In this document: one piece after another, positions 1 to 6,435 of the stretch | How positions within the stretch are numbered: the first letter of the stretch is position 1 | Layout: each line of letters begins with the position of its first letter | DNA from: Lachnospiraceae bacterium | Lineage (GTDB): Bacteria; Bacillota; Clostridia; Lachnospirales; Lachnospiraceae | Length of the DNA: 6,559 nucleotides | Assembly (NCBI GenBank): GCA_017964055.1 | Contig: JAGCSS010000310.1 | Coordinates: 1-6,559 of the forward strand | Reading direction: 5' to 3' | Position numbers and translations under genes: made by a program | The notes under the pieces: generated by a model | Databases searched by the model: none | Seen by the model: the letters and a program-made list of their open reading frames with translations, nothing else | What the model was told of the DNA's origin: nothing

Positions 1-1124
1 CCAGGAAAAACAGCATCGATACGACATTTTATAACGGCATATACGACCGCTGGGTAAATCCTGTGGTCACCCGCGACAATATCCCCGTTTTCTGGCGCTA
101 CGACCTCAATCCGCAGACGAATCCTTTCTTTGAGGAGCGTCTCGGCATCAATGCGACGATGAATTCCGGCGCGATAAAGCTTAACGGCAAATACTGCCTC
201 GTGGTGCGCGTCGAGGGCAATGACCGCAAGAGCTTCTTTGCGGTGGCTGAATCGGACAACGGTGTGGACGGCTTTAAGTTCCGCGATTATCCCGTTGTTC
301 TGCCCGACACCTGTCCCGAGGAGACCAATGTTTACGACATGCGCCTGACTCAGCATGAGGATGGCTGGATATACGGCGTTTTCTGCTCGGAGTCGCATGA
401 CGATTCTTCGAACGATCTTTCCGCGGCAGTTGCTGCGGCGGGTATCGTGCGCACAAAGGATCTCGATCACTGGGAGAGGCTCGACAACCTCAAAACGCTC
501 AATTCTCCCCAGCAGAGAAATGTTGTGCTCCATCCCGAGTTCATAAACGGCAAATACGCTTTTTACACCAGGCCGATGGATGACTTCATCGACACCGGTT
601 CGGGCGGAGGCATCGGCTTCGGTCTGTGCGACGATATAGAGCATGCGGTGATCGATGAGGAGATCATCACGAGCCGCCGCAAGTACCACACCATTACCGA
701 GGTAAAGAACGGCGCGGGTGCTGTGCCGATAAAGACCGACAGAGGCTGGATACACATCGCGCCCGGCGTGCGCAACACGGCTGCGGGCCTGCGCTACGTT
801 ATCTACGCGTTCGCGACCGCCCTCGACAATCCCGCAAAGGTGATCGCGGAGCCTTCGGGACTGCTCATCGGACCTCGCGGAGGCGAGAGAGTCGGTGATG
901 TTTCGAACGTTACGTTTACAAACGGCGCGATCGTTGACGACGACGGAAAGGTATTTATTTACTACGCATCGAGCGACACGAGGATGCATGTTGCGACTAC
1001 GACCGTAGAAAGACTTGTGGATTATGTCTTCAATACACCCGAGGATCCGCTGCGTTCGGCGGACTGCGTAAAGCAGCGCTGCGAGCTGATAACGAAGAAT
1101 CTGGAGTATCTGAGGAGGAAGTGA
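1..1124 (+). CDS. 4-O-beta-D-mannosyl-D-glucose phosphorylase (GH130 subfamily 1), 5'-truncated by window edge
   Basis: Predicted cytoplasmic enzyme that phosphorolyses beta-1,4-mannosyl-glucose to alpha-mannose-1-phosphate and glucose. The frame is open from the left edge (first full codon at base 3). A GTG at 63 is not the true start, because the 20 codons before it (including [11 protein letters not shown]) match the family's N-terminal strand; roughly 15-30 residues are probably missing. Counting from that GTG, hallmarks are [12 protein letters not shown] (10-21), [11 protein letters not shown] (29-39), [15 protein letters not shown] (50-64), [13 protein letters not shown] (90-102; Asp92 is the expected catalytic acid), [10 protein letters not shown] (151-160), GSGGGIGFG (179-187) and [15 protein letters not shown] (299-313). 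This pattern is specific to GH130_1 rather than the broader mannooligosaccharide phosphorylases. Oddity: IAPGVRN (232-238) has Pro where I recall relatives having His. Ten bases separate its stop from the esterase gene, suggesting one operon. Family assignment is firm; exact substrate is inferred. Confidence 0.92.
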   Translation, partial: RKNSIDTTFYNGIYDRWVNPVVTRDNIPVFWRYDLNPQTNPFFEERLGINATMNSGAIKLNGKYCLVVRVEGNDRKSFFAVAESDNGVDGFKFRDYPVVLPDTCPEETNVYDMRLTQHEDGWIYGVFCSESHDDSSNDLSAAVAAAGIVRTKDLDHWERLDNLKTLNSPQQRNVVLHPEFINGKYAFYTRPMDDFIDTGSGGGIGFGLCDDIEHAVIDEEIITSRRKYHTITEVKNGAGAVPIKTDRGWIHIAPGVRNTAAGLRYVIYAFATALDNPAKVIAEPSGLLIGPRGGERVGDVSNVTFTNGAIVDDDGKVFIYYASSDTRMHVATTTVERLVDYVFNTPEDPLRSADCVKQRCELITKNLEYLRRK

Positions 1125-1134
1125 CGGAGCAAAA

Positions 1135-2379
1135 ATGGCTAAAAAGTATCTTACTTCAAAAATGATCGGGCACTCGATCGCGTACGAGGGCAGCCCCGAG
1201 GCGCTCGTCTCACTGATGAAACGCGCGAAAAAGGGAGAGAAGCTGACGCTTTGTTTCCTCGGCGGTTCCATCACTCAGGGCTCGCTTTCCTCGACGCCCG
1301 AGACCTGCTATGCGTATCTGGTGTACAGCTGGTTCGTGCAGCGTTTCCCGAAGGCAAAGTTCACCTATGTGAACGCGGGTATCGGAGGCACGAGCTCGCA
1401 GTTCGGGATTACGAGGCTGGCGGAGAATGTGACTCCTTATAAGCCCGATTTCTGCATGGTCGAGTTTTCCGTAAACGACCCGGCCAATCCCCTGTTTAAA
1501 GAGACCTATGAGGGCCTTATCAGGCGCCTTCGCAGACTCCCCGGCAGTCCCGCGCTGCTCATCATGAACAACCTGTTCTACGATACAGGAGTCAACTCGC
1601 AGGACGAGCACGATGAGATCGGTGAGGCTTACGATATCACCTGCATCAGCGTAAGGGACGCGGTGCGCCCCGAGATCGAAGCGGGACGCATCAGGCGCGA
1701 GGAGCTTTCGCCCGACGGACTGCATCCGAACGATGCGGGACACGCGGTGCTGGCGGGGCTCGTGACCGATCATCTGGAAAAGCTCTGCGCGGAATACGTT
1801 GAAGGCAAGGCTAAGCCTGCGGCTCCCGTAGTCACCATCGATCCCGTGACGGTCAACGCGATGGAAAAGCTCAAGCGGACGCAGTATCGTTCTAAAGCTG
1901 TAGAATGCAAAGGCTTCAAGCCCGACTATTCAAAGAAAAAGGATCTGCATGAACTGTTCAAGCACGGCTGGAAGGCATGGAACAAGGGCGATTCGATCAC
2001 ATTTACGTTTACGGGCTCGGAGCTGGCGCTCCAGTACAGAAAGACGATCCACCGTCCCACTCCCGTAGCGGAGGCGATAATCGACGGCGATACGGCGCAT
2101 CCCGTGCTCCTCGACGGCAATTTCGACCAGGACTGGGGCGATCATCTCTACATCGGCACGCTGATGTACCACGGAGAGCGCATCGAGACCGCGCTGGCGG
2201 ATACAGGGCGCGTGCAGTTCGCCAAGCCCACAAAGGCGGAGGCCGCAGCCGAGGCTAAGCTCGCTGCGATCTCACAGAAACAGCCTGAAAAGAAAAAACA
2301 TACGGTAACGATCAGGATAATCGAGACGCATAAGGACGACAAAGTGCCGTTCTATCTGGTTTCGTTTATTACGGCGTAA
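1135..2379 (+). CDS. SGNH/GDSL-type carbohydrate esterase, CE17-like (probable mannan acetylesterase)
   Basis: Predicted to remove acetyl groups from manno-oligosaccharides in the cytoplasm. The N-terminal SGNH hydrolase domain (about 36-220) shows all four blocks: FLGGSITQG with nucleophile Ser45, NAGIGGTSS with Gly82, FSVND with Asn114, and SPDGLHPN with Asp194 and His197. The C-terminal part (about 232-414) is rich in beta-strand-like segments (GDSITFTFTGSELALQYR; HTVTIRIIETH) and resembles the CBM35-like module that follows the esterase domain in CE17 mannan acetylesterases. There is no signal peptide, in agreement with an intracellular role beside a phosphorylase. A Lys/Ala/Glu-rich stretch (363-388) seems inserted before the last strands. 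Start ATG at 1135 has GGAG at 1126-1129, 5 bases upstream. Close coupling to the GH130 gene supports a mannan function. Catalytic class is certain; the acetyl-mannan substrate is inferred from domain layout and context. Confidence 0.85.
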   Translation: MAKKYLTSKMIGHSIAYEGSPEALVSLMKRAKKGEKLTLCFLGGSITQGSLSSTPETCYAYLVYSWFVQRFPKAKFTYVNAGIGGTSSQFGITRLAENVTPYKPDFCMVEFSVNDPANPLFKETYEGLIRRLRRLPGSPALLIMNNLFYDTGVNSQDEHDEIGEAYDITCISVRDAVRPEIEAGRIRREELSPDGLHPNDAGHAVLAGLVTDHLEKLCAEYVEGKAKPAAPVVTIDPVTVNAMEKLKRTQYRSKAVECKGFKPDYSKKKDLHELFKHGWKAWNKGDSITFTFTGSELALQYRKTIHRPTPVAEAIIDGDTAHPVLLDGNFDQDWGDHLYIGTLMYHGERIETALADTGRVQFAKPTKAEAAAEAKLAAISQKQPEKKKHTVTIRIIETHKDDKVPFYLVSFITA

Positions 2380-2405
2380 AAAGTATATTATCAGAGGATC
2401 AGGAA

Positions 2406-3416
2406 ATGGATATTATCAGACTTAAGTCCGTATTCAAGCAGATGATATGGGGCGGCAGCAGGATGATAGGCGAGTTCGGGTACGATATCCCGGGCGACGA
2501 CACCGGCGAATGTTGGGCGGTTTCCGCGCATAAAAACGGAGACTGCGAGATCGAAGGCGGAGAATTTGACGGCATGAAGCTTTCCGAACTGTGGGAGACC
2601 CGTCAGGATGTTTTCGGCAATGCGGGACAGATCCTGAAAGACCGGCTCCGCGCGGAGGGCATCGAGGCTGACGGACTGCCCGTTTTCCCGCTGCTCACCA
2701 AGATAATCGACGCGCGGCAGGACCTCAGTATCCAGGTGCATCCCGACGATGCGTACGCGATGGCGCATGAGAACGGGTCGCTTGGCAAGACCGAATGCTG
2801 GTACGTGCTGGATGCCGAGCCCGGGACCACGATCGTCATCGGACATAACGCGAAAACGCGCGAAGAGCTGGCCGACATGATAGAGAACGGCCGCTGGGGC
2901 GAGTTTATACGCGAGATCCCGGTGCATAAGGGAGATTTCTTCCAGATATATCCCGGTACGCTCCATGCGATAAAGGGCGGCACGATGATCCTAGAGACGC
3001 AGCAGAACAGCGACATTACCTACCGCGTTTACGACTACGGCAGGCTGCAGAACGGCAAGCCCAGACAATTGCATATCAGGCAGAGCATCGACGTGATAAA
3101 GGTGCCTTTTACGGGGAGTGAGGCTTCGGACAAAGGCAGGCCCATGTCGGCGCCGGAGGGGTGCGGCAGCAGCTGTACGCCGCTCGTTCACTGCAAATAC
3201 TACAATGTCCGCAGACTTGACATTGATGGCAAAGACTCGTATATTCAAGACGAACCGTTTTTGATCTGTTCGGTGATCGGAGGAGAGGGCCGTATCACAC
3301 GCACGGGTGAAACAGACGGTGAGGTTATTCGCAAAGGCGACCATTTCATACTTCCTGCAGGTTTTGGCGGTTTCACTCTCGAAGGAGGGATGCGGCTGAT
3401 CTGTTCATCGATCTGA
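2406..3416 (+). CDS. manA: Mannose-6-phosphate isomerase, class I (phosphomannose isomerase)
   Basis: Zinc-dependent cytoplasmic enzyme interconverting mannose-6-phosphate and fructose-6-phosphate. At 336 residues it fits the short Firmicutes type I form (usually about 310-320), slightly longer. The N-terminal WGG motif (15-17) and GECWAVSAH (34-42) are typical. The cupin metal site is visible: Gln110 and His112 in SIQVHPDD, Glu130 in KTECWYV, His187 in PGTLHAI. Substrate-side Arg207 sits in TYRVYDYGR, followed by LHIRQSIDVI. Residues 235-260 form a Ser/Gly-rich linker, then a second cupin-like domain ends in GDHFILPAGFGGF. ATG 2406 has AGAGGA at 2393-2398, 7 bases upstream. The gene lies 26 bases after the esterase and completes the route from GH130-produced mannose-1-phosphate to glycolysis, given a phosphomannomutase elsewhere. 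Its coding sequence contains a promoter-like element (3217-3245). Confidence 0.95.
   Translation: MDIIRLKSVFKQMIWGGSRMIGEFGYDIPGDDTGECWAVSAHKNGDCEIEGGEFDGMKLSELWETRQDVFGNAGQILKDRLRAEGIEADGLPVFPLLTKIIDARQDLSIQVHPDDAYAMAHENGSLGKTECWYVLDAEPGTTIVIGHNAKTREELADMIENGRWGEFIREIPVHKGDFFQIYPGTLHAIKGGTMILETQQNSDITYRVYDYGRLQNGKPRQLHIRQSIDVIKVPFTGSEASDKGRPMSAPEGCGSSCTPLVHCKYYNVRRLDIDGKDSYIQDEPFLICSVIGGEGRITRTGETDGEVIRKGDHFILPAGFGGFTLEGGMRLICSSI
3217..3245 (+). promoter_or_regulatory. Putative sigma-A promoter inside manA
   Basis: TTGACA (3217-3222, exact -35 consensus), a 17-base spacer, and TATATT (3240-3245, five of six -10 positions). It overlaps manA codons Leu271-Ile273 and Tyr279-Ile280. A transcript from here would start near 3252 and run through the hairpin at 3456-3479 into the lipoprotein gene at 3498. 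The match is seen directly; activity is inferred, and chance occurrence inside a coding region cannot be excluded. Confidence 0.5.
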
Positions 3417-3455
3417 CGGACGGAGGAGCTGCCCCGATCGTACTCGCGAAACAGG

Positions 3456-3479
3456 GTTTCCCGGACAGGGAGACTTTTT
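3456..3479 (+). terminator. Putative intrinsic terminator/attenuator between manA and the lipoprotein gene
   Basis: GTTTCCC (3456-3462) pairs with GGGAGAC (3468-3474) to give a 7-bp stem with one T-G wobble and a 5-base loop GGACA, followed directly by TTTTT (3475-3479). It sits 40 bases after the manA stop. The ribosome binding site of the next gene begins only 4 bases after the T-tract, leaving no space for a separate promoter. It may end the mannan operon with partial read-through, or act as an attenuator. The stem is short, so strength is uncertain. Confidence 0.55.
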
Positions 3480-3497
3480 AGAGAGGAGATACTTCAA

Positions 3498-4487
3498 ATG
3501 AAAAGATGCATTGCACTTTTACTTGTGCTGAGCCTGGCTGCGGCAGTGCTTGCCGGCTGCTCGAAGAAGCCCGTACTGCCCGAAGAGGACGTTAAGGTCG
3601 CGGTTCTCAAAGGACCCACAGCCATCGCAATGGTAAACCTGATGTCCAAGTCGGACAAAGGCGAAGCAGGACTTAAATACAGCTTTCAGATCGCAGGCGC
3701 CGCTGATGAGATCACGGCTGATCTGATCAAAGGCAACATCAAGATCGCGGCGGTTCCCGCAAACCTTGCCTCGGTCCTCTACAACAAGACCGAAGGCGGC
3801 ATTAAGGTAGCTGCGATCAACAATCTCGGCGTGCTCTACATCGTCGAGCTCGGAAACGAGATCAATTCGGTAGCCGACCTTAAGGGCAAGACCATTTATT
3901 CGACCGGTAAGGGCGCTACACCCGAGTACACTTTAAGATATCTGCTCACGATGGCGGGCATCGATCCCGACAATGACGTGACCATAGAGTTTAAGTCGGA
4001 GGCAACCGAAGTTGCGGCTCTCATGAGTGCCGCGGGCGAGGGCGAGAATGTCATCGCGATGCTTCCCCAGCCCTATGTTACGGCGGTTACGACACAGAAT
4101 GATAGAGCCAGGGTCGCTCTCGATGTCAACACCGAGTGGAACGCGCTCGCAGGTGCGGATTCGGCGATCGTAACAGGCGTCATCGTTGTAAATAAGGAAT
4201 TTGCCGAGAGCTATCCCGATGCGGTCAAGGTTTTCATCGATGAGTTTAAGGCTTCGGCCGATGCGGCAAACAGTGATATCGAAGGAACGGCAGCTCTGCT
4301 CGAGAGCTACGACATCTTCAAGGCAGCCATAGCCAAGAAAGCCATTCCTTTCTGCAATATCGTTAATTACACGGGCGATGAGATGAAGAAGAACGTTGAG
4401 GCATATCTTAAGGTTCTCTTCGATCAGAATCCCGCTTCGGTGGGAGGCAAGCTTCCCGCGGAGGATTTCTATCTCAGCGTAAAATAA
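3498..4487 (+). CDS. ABC transporter substrate-binding lipoprotein, NMT1/THI5/SsuA-like
   Basis: Predicted membrane-anchored extracytoplasmic solute receptor. It opens with a lipoprotein signal peptide: KR at 2-3, a hydrophobic core at 5-18 and lipobox LAGC, with Cys21 as the lipidated residue. The mature part has the two-lobe periplasmic-binding fold pattern of the NMT1/THI5/SsuA/TauA class: a first strand KVAVLKGPTAIAMVNLM (33-49), IKGNIKIAAVPANLASVLY (77-95), VADLKGKTIYSTGKGATPEYTLRYLL (125-150), a helix of acidic/Ala residues and IVTGVIVVNKEFAESYPDAVKVFIDEF (224-250). The ligand cannot be told from sequence; relatives bind thiamine-precursor pyrimidines, sulfonates, nitrate and others. 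No permease or ATPase gene lies beside it here, which is unusual for this class. AGGAG at 3484-3488, 9 bases before ATG 3498, sets the start. It is bounded by a weak hairpin upstream and a strong terminator downstream, so it looks like a single-gene unit. Confidence 0.85.
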   Translation: MKRCIALLLVLSLAAAVLAGCSKKPVLPEEDVKVAVLKGPTAIAMVNLMSKSDKGEAGLKYSFQIAGAADEITADLIKGNIKIAAVPANLASVLYNKTEGGIKVAAINNLGVLYIVELGNEINSVADLKGKTIYSTGKGATPEYTLRYLLTMAGIDPDNDVTIEFKSEATEVAALMSAAGEGENVIAMLPQPYVTAVTTQNDRARVALDVNTEWNALAGADSAIVTGVIVVNKEFAESYPDAVKVFIDEFKASADAANSDIEGTAALLESYDIFKAAIAKKAIPFCNIVNYTGDEMKKNVEAYLKVLFDQNPASVGGKLPAEDFYLSVK

Positions 4488-4550
4488 TGCGGGATGGGAT
4501 CCAACGAGATTCCCGGAAATAAAACAGACAGGATAAGACAATTTCCACAG

Positions 4551-4582
4551 CCCCCGGGGACACTTCTCTCCGGGGGATTTTT
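4551..4582 (+). terminator. Strong intrinsic terminator after the lipoprotein gene
   Basis: A 10-bp stem pairs 4551-4560 with 4567-4576 (CCCCCGGGGA against TCTCCGGGGG, one G-T wobble) around a 6-base loop CACTTC, followed by ATTTTT. It lies 63 bases after the stop codon at 4485-4487 and separates the sugar/solute genes from the housekeeping genes to the right. Confidence 0.92.
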
Positions 4583-4670
4583 GTACGACAGTGAGTGTTC
4601 CTGAGCGGGCCGGGAACTGAGTAAAACGGTCATCGGACGGACAAAGTACGCGGGATGACGCGATCGACAA

Positions 4671-4676
4671 AGGAGG
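4671..4676 (+). promoter_or_regulatory. Ribosome binding site that fixes the ispE start
   Basis: A perfect AGGAGG lies 5 bases before ATG 4682. The alternative in-frame ATG at 4655 has no comparable upstream purine run and would put this site inside the coding sequence, so translation should begin at 4682. Confidence 0.88.
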
Positions 4677-4681
4677 AGCGC

Positions 4682-5542
4682 ATGGCAGAGCTTACCGCAA
4701 AAGCATACGCAAAGATCAATCTCGGGCTGGATATAGTGGGCCTGAGGGCGGACGGCTATCATCTGGTGAGGATGATCATGCAGACAGTGGGATTGTCAGA
4801 CGAACTGGAATTTACCCGCACAAAGGACGGCCTGATAACGATCGATTCGGATGTGGAGCTGGGCGCGGCGTCCGATAACCTGATCTATAAGGCGGTCGAT
4901 CTGCTCCGCAGGGAAGAGGGTATCTCCGACGGCATGCATGTTAAGCTCACAAAACGCATCCCTGTGGCCGCGGGACTGGCCGGAGGCAGCAGTGACTGCG
5001 CGGCTTCGCTTAAGGCCGCAAATGACCTGTACGGACTCGGTCTTTCTCCCGAACGGCTCGCAGCATACGGTGTGCGGCTCGGAGCCGATGTGCCGTACTG
5101 CCTGATGGGCGGTACCGCGATATCCGAGGGTATAGGAGAAAAACTGACGCCCCTGCCCGCCGCGCCGAAGGCGCATGTGCTGCTCGTAAAGCCGTCGTTC
5201 GGTATTTCGACAAAGGAAGCCTATGCGGCTTATGACAGAGAGGAGAGCCCCGATCATCCCGATATCGACGGTCTGATCCGCGCGATAAAGGCCGGAGACC
5301 TGCGCGCGATGTGCGCATCTATGGGAAATGTGCTCGAGCCTGTCTCGATCGCCATGCATCCGGAAATAGCGGACATAAAGGCAAGGATGAAGGAGCTCGG
5401 CGCCGCAGGCAGCATGATGAGCGGCAGCGGCCCCACGGTATTCGGGCTGTTTGACGATGAGGCGGCCGCAAAACGGGCTTACGAAGAGTTTGCGGATGCA
5501 GGCAGCCGGGCACAGGTATGTCTGACCGGCTTTGTGGGATAA
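4682..5542 (+). CDS. ispE: 4-diphosphocytidyl-2-C-methyl-D-erythritol kinase
   Basis: GHMP-family kinase of the MEP pathway: phosphorylates CDP-methylerythritol on its 2-hydroxyl with ATP, supplying isoprenoid precursors in the cytoplasm. The 286-residue product (start at 4682) has the usual IspE length. It shows AYAKINLGLDIVGLRADGYH (9-27) with catalytic Lys11, the GHMP ATP-binding loop PVAAGLAGGSSDCAASL (94-110), LGADVPYCLMGGTA (133-146) with catalytic Asp136, and the C-terminal GHMP motif GSMMSGSGPTVFGLF (243-257). All key residues are present. An in-frame ATG at 4655 would add nine residues but lacks a ribosome binding site. It lies about 100 bases past a strong terminator, so it needs its own promoter, but I see no convincing one in 4583-4670. 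The next promoter starts three bases after its stop codon. Confidence 0.97.
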   Translation: MAELTAKAYAKINLGLDIVGLRADGYHLVRMIMQTVGLSDELEFTRTKDGLITIDSDVELGAASDNLIYKAVDLLRREEGISDGMHVKLTKRIPVAAGLAGGSSDCAASLKAANDLYGLGLSPERLAAYGVRLGADVPYCLMGGTAISEGIGEKLTPLPAAPKAHVLLVKPSFGISTKEAYAAYDREESPDHPDIDGLIRAIKAGDLRAMCASMGNVLEPVSIAMHPEIADIKARMKELGAAGSMMSGSGPTVFGLFDDEAAAKRAYEEFADAGSRAQVCLTGFVG

Positions 5543-5544
5543 AC

Positions 5545-5573
5545 TTGAAAAATAAGCGGATCCGGGCTATAAT
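5545..5573 (+). promoter_or_regulatory. Sigma-A promoter for the signal peptidase gene
   Basis: TTGAAA (5545-5550, five of six -35 positions), a 17-base spacer and TATAAT (5568-5573, exact -10). It starts directly after the ispE stop and predicts a transcript start near 5580, giving a leader of about 50 bases. No terminator separates it from ispE, so read-through from ispE is also possible. Confidence 0.88.
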
Positions 5574-5617
5574 AAAAAGTTGGGAGTGCACACGCGGCCG
5601 AAGCATTTGAATTATAT

Positions 5618-5624
5618 AAGGGAG
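5618..5624 (+). promoter_or_regulatory. Ribosome binding site for the GTG-started signal peptidase
   Basis: AAGGGAG lies 7 bases before GTG 5632. No in-frame ATG occurs between the promoter and the conserved domain that has a better site, so the GTG start is preferred; the first in-frame internal Met is the active-site Met94. Confidence 0.8.
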
Positions 5625-5631
5625 AACAACC

Positions 5632-6348
5632 GTGGACGATAATTACAAGGATACCGAAGTGATCGTAAAAGAAGAGAATATTTCGGAGGAGGCAAAAGCC
5701 AAAAGAGCCGAAGCTCAGATAGAGCAGGCGATAAGGGCGGCGGCTCTGGACGATGAAGCCGCCATTTCCGCGGCGGAAGAGAAGAAAAAGAATAAGGTTG
5801 ACGTCAAGCGTGAGATATTCAGCTGGATACTGGTCATTGTCGTGGCTTATATCCTCGCGTTCTGCATCACTCATTTTGTGATCATCAAGACTGAGGTCAT
5901 CTCGAGTTCGATGGTGCACACTCTCGAGGTGGGAGACCGCGTTATCGGCAACAGGCTCGCGTATCTGTTCAAGGAGCCTGCGCGCGGCGACATCATTTTC
6001 TTCGCTTATCCCGGTGATGAGAGAGAGACCTATGTAAAACGCGTGATCGGATGCCCCGGAGATACCGTCGTGATCGCTGACGGCAAGGTATTCGTGAACG
6101 GTTCGGCCGATGCGCTAAACGAGCCTTACGTTAACGGGCAGAAGACAAAGATCAACGGAGAATTCATTACCGAAAAAGAAGGCACCGTGGTCGTGCCCGA
6201 CGGATGCTTCTTCGTGCTGGGCGACAACCGCTCGGGTTCCCAGGATTCGAGAGAATGGGGTTTTGTTTCGAAGGACGAGATCTATGCGAAGGCATGGCTG
6301 CGCTACAAGCCCACGATCGATGTGATAAAGTCCGCAACTTACGACTGA
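5632..6348 (+). CDS. lepB: Type I signal peptidase with long acidic cytoplasmic tail
   Basis: Membrane-bound serine/lysine protease that cleaves signal peptides of exported proteins on the outer face of the membrane. Of 238 residues, 1-60 form a highly charged Glu/Lys/Ala-rich, probably helical cytoplasmic tail; residues 63-84 are one hydrophobic membrane segment; the rest is the catalytic domain. Box B is SSSMVHTLEVGD, with nucleophile Ser93 before Met94. Box D is YVKRVIGCPGD (134-144), with general base Lys136. Box E is LGDNRSGSQDSREWG (196-210). The catalytic dyad is intact. Two oddities: the tail is much longer than in short Bacillus SipS-type enzymes, where the membrane segment is near the N-terminus, and box B has His96 where Pro or Ser is usual. 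Start is GTG at 5632, set by AAGGGAG. It has its own near-consensus promoter just after ispE. Family call is firm. Confidence 0.95.
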   Translation: MDDNYKDTEVIVKEENISEEAKAKRAEAQIEQAIRAAALDDEAAISAAEEKKKNKVDVKREIFSWILVIVVAYILAFCITHFVIIKTEVISSSMVHTLEVGDRVIGNRLAYLFKEPARGDIIFFAYPGDERETYVKRVIGCPGDTVVIADGKVFVNGSADALNEPYVNGQKTKINGEFITEKEGTVVVPDGCFFVLGDNRSGSQDSREWGFVSKDEIYAKAWLRYKPTIDVIKSATYD

Positions 6349-6350
6349 TA

Positions 6351-6380
6351 TTCACAGAAAAAACATATTTGCGTGATAAT
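6351..6380 (+). promoter_or_regulatory. Weak candidate promoter upstream of the last gene
   Basis: TTCACA (6351-6356) and GATAAT (6375-6380) with an 18-base spacer, just after the signal peptidase stop. Both boxes are off consensus and activity is uncertain. It is an alternative, or an addition, to the -10-like box at 6406-6411. Confidence 0.35.
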
Positions 6381-6405
6381 GTGGGTAAGACATCTTTAAA
6401 CGAAA

Positions 6406-6411
6406 TATAAT
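6406..6411 (+). promoter_or_regulatory. Exact -10 box (TATAAT) before the last gene, poor -35
   Basis: TATAAT lies 24 bases before the ATG at 6436. At 16-18 base spacing the -35 region reads only GTGGGTAAG-like sequence, which does not resemble TTGACA, and there is no TG extension. If used, it would need an activator or give a very short leader. Confidence 0.35.
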
Positions 6412-6435
6412 GCGCAGTGCGCGGAACGGAGTAAA

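Noticed and set aside
63..65. GTG as the start codon of the GH130 gene
   Set aside because: The frame stays open to the window edge and the upstream codons match the family's conserved N-terminal segment, so the real start lies outside the window.
1210..1773. 187-codon minus-strand frame inside the esterase gene
   Set aside because: Antisense to the conserved SGNH blocks, with no recognisable domain; a shadow frame.
2384..2389. TATATT before manA as a -10 box
   Set aside because: The spaced -35 position reads TTCGTT, a poor match, and the short gap fits operon read-through better.
4253..4265. 13-base repeat TTCGGCCGATGCG, again at 6102-6114
   Set aside because: Both copies encode Ser-Ala-Asp-Ala in unrelated proteins; shared codon preference explains it and no further repeat extends from it.
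4655..4657. ATG as an earlier ispE start
   Set aside because: It lacks a ribosome binding site, while AGGAGG sits at ideal distance from ATG 4682, where the protein begins as IspE proteins usually do.
3933..4670. 245-codon open frame on the minus strand over the lipoprotein gene and terminator
   Set aside because: It overlaps a well-supported sense gene and a terminator, has no recognisable motifs and looks like a codon-bias shadow.
6411..6422. GCGC-rich inverted repeat near the last gene's start
   Set aside because: Only a 4-bp stem with a 3-base loop and no T-tract; too short to support as an operator or terminator.
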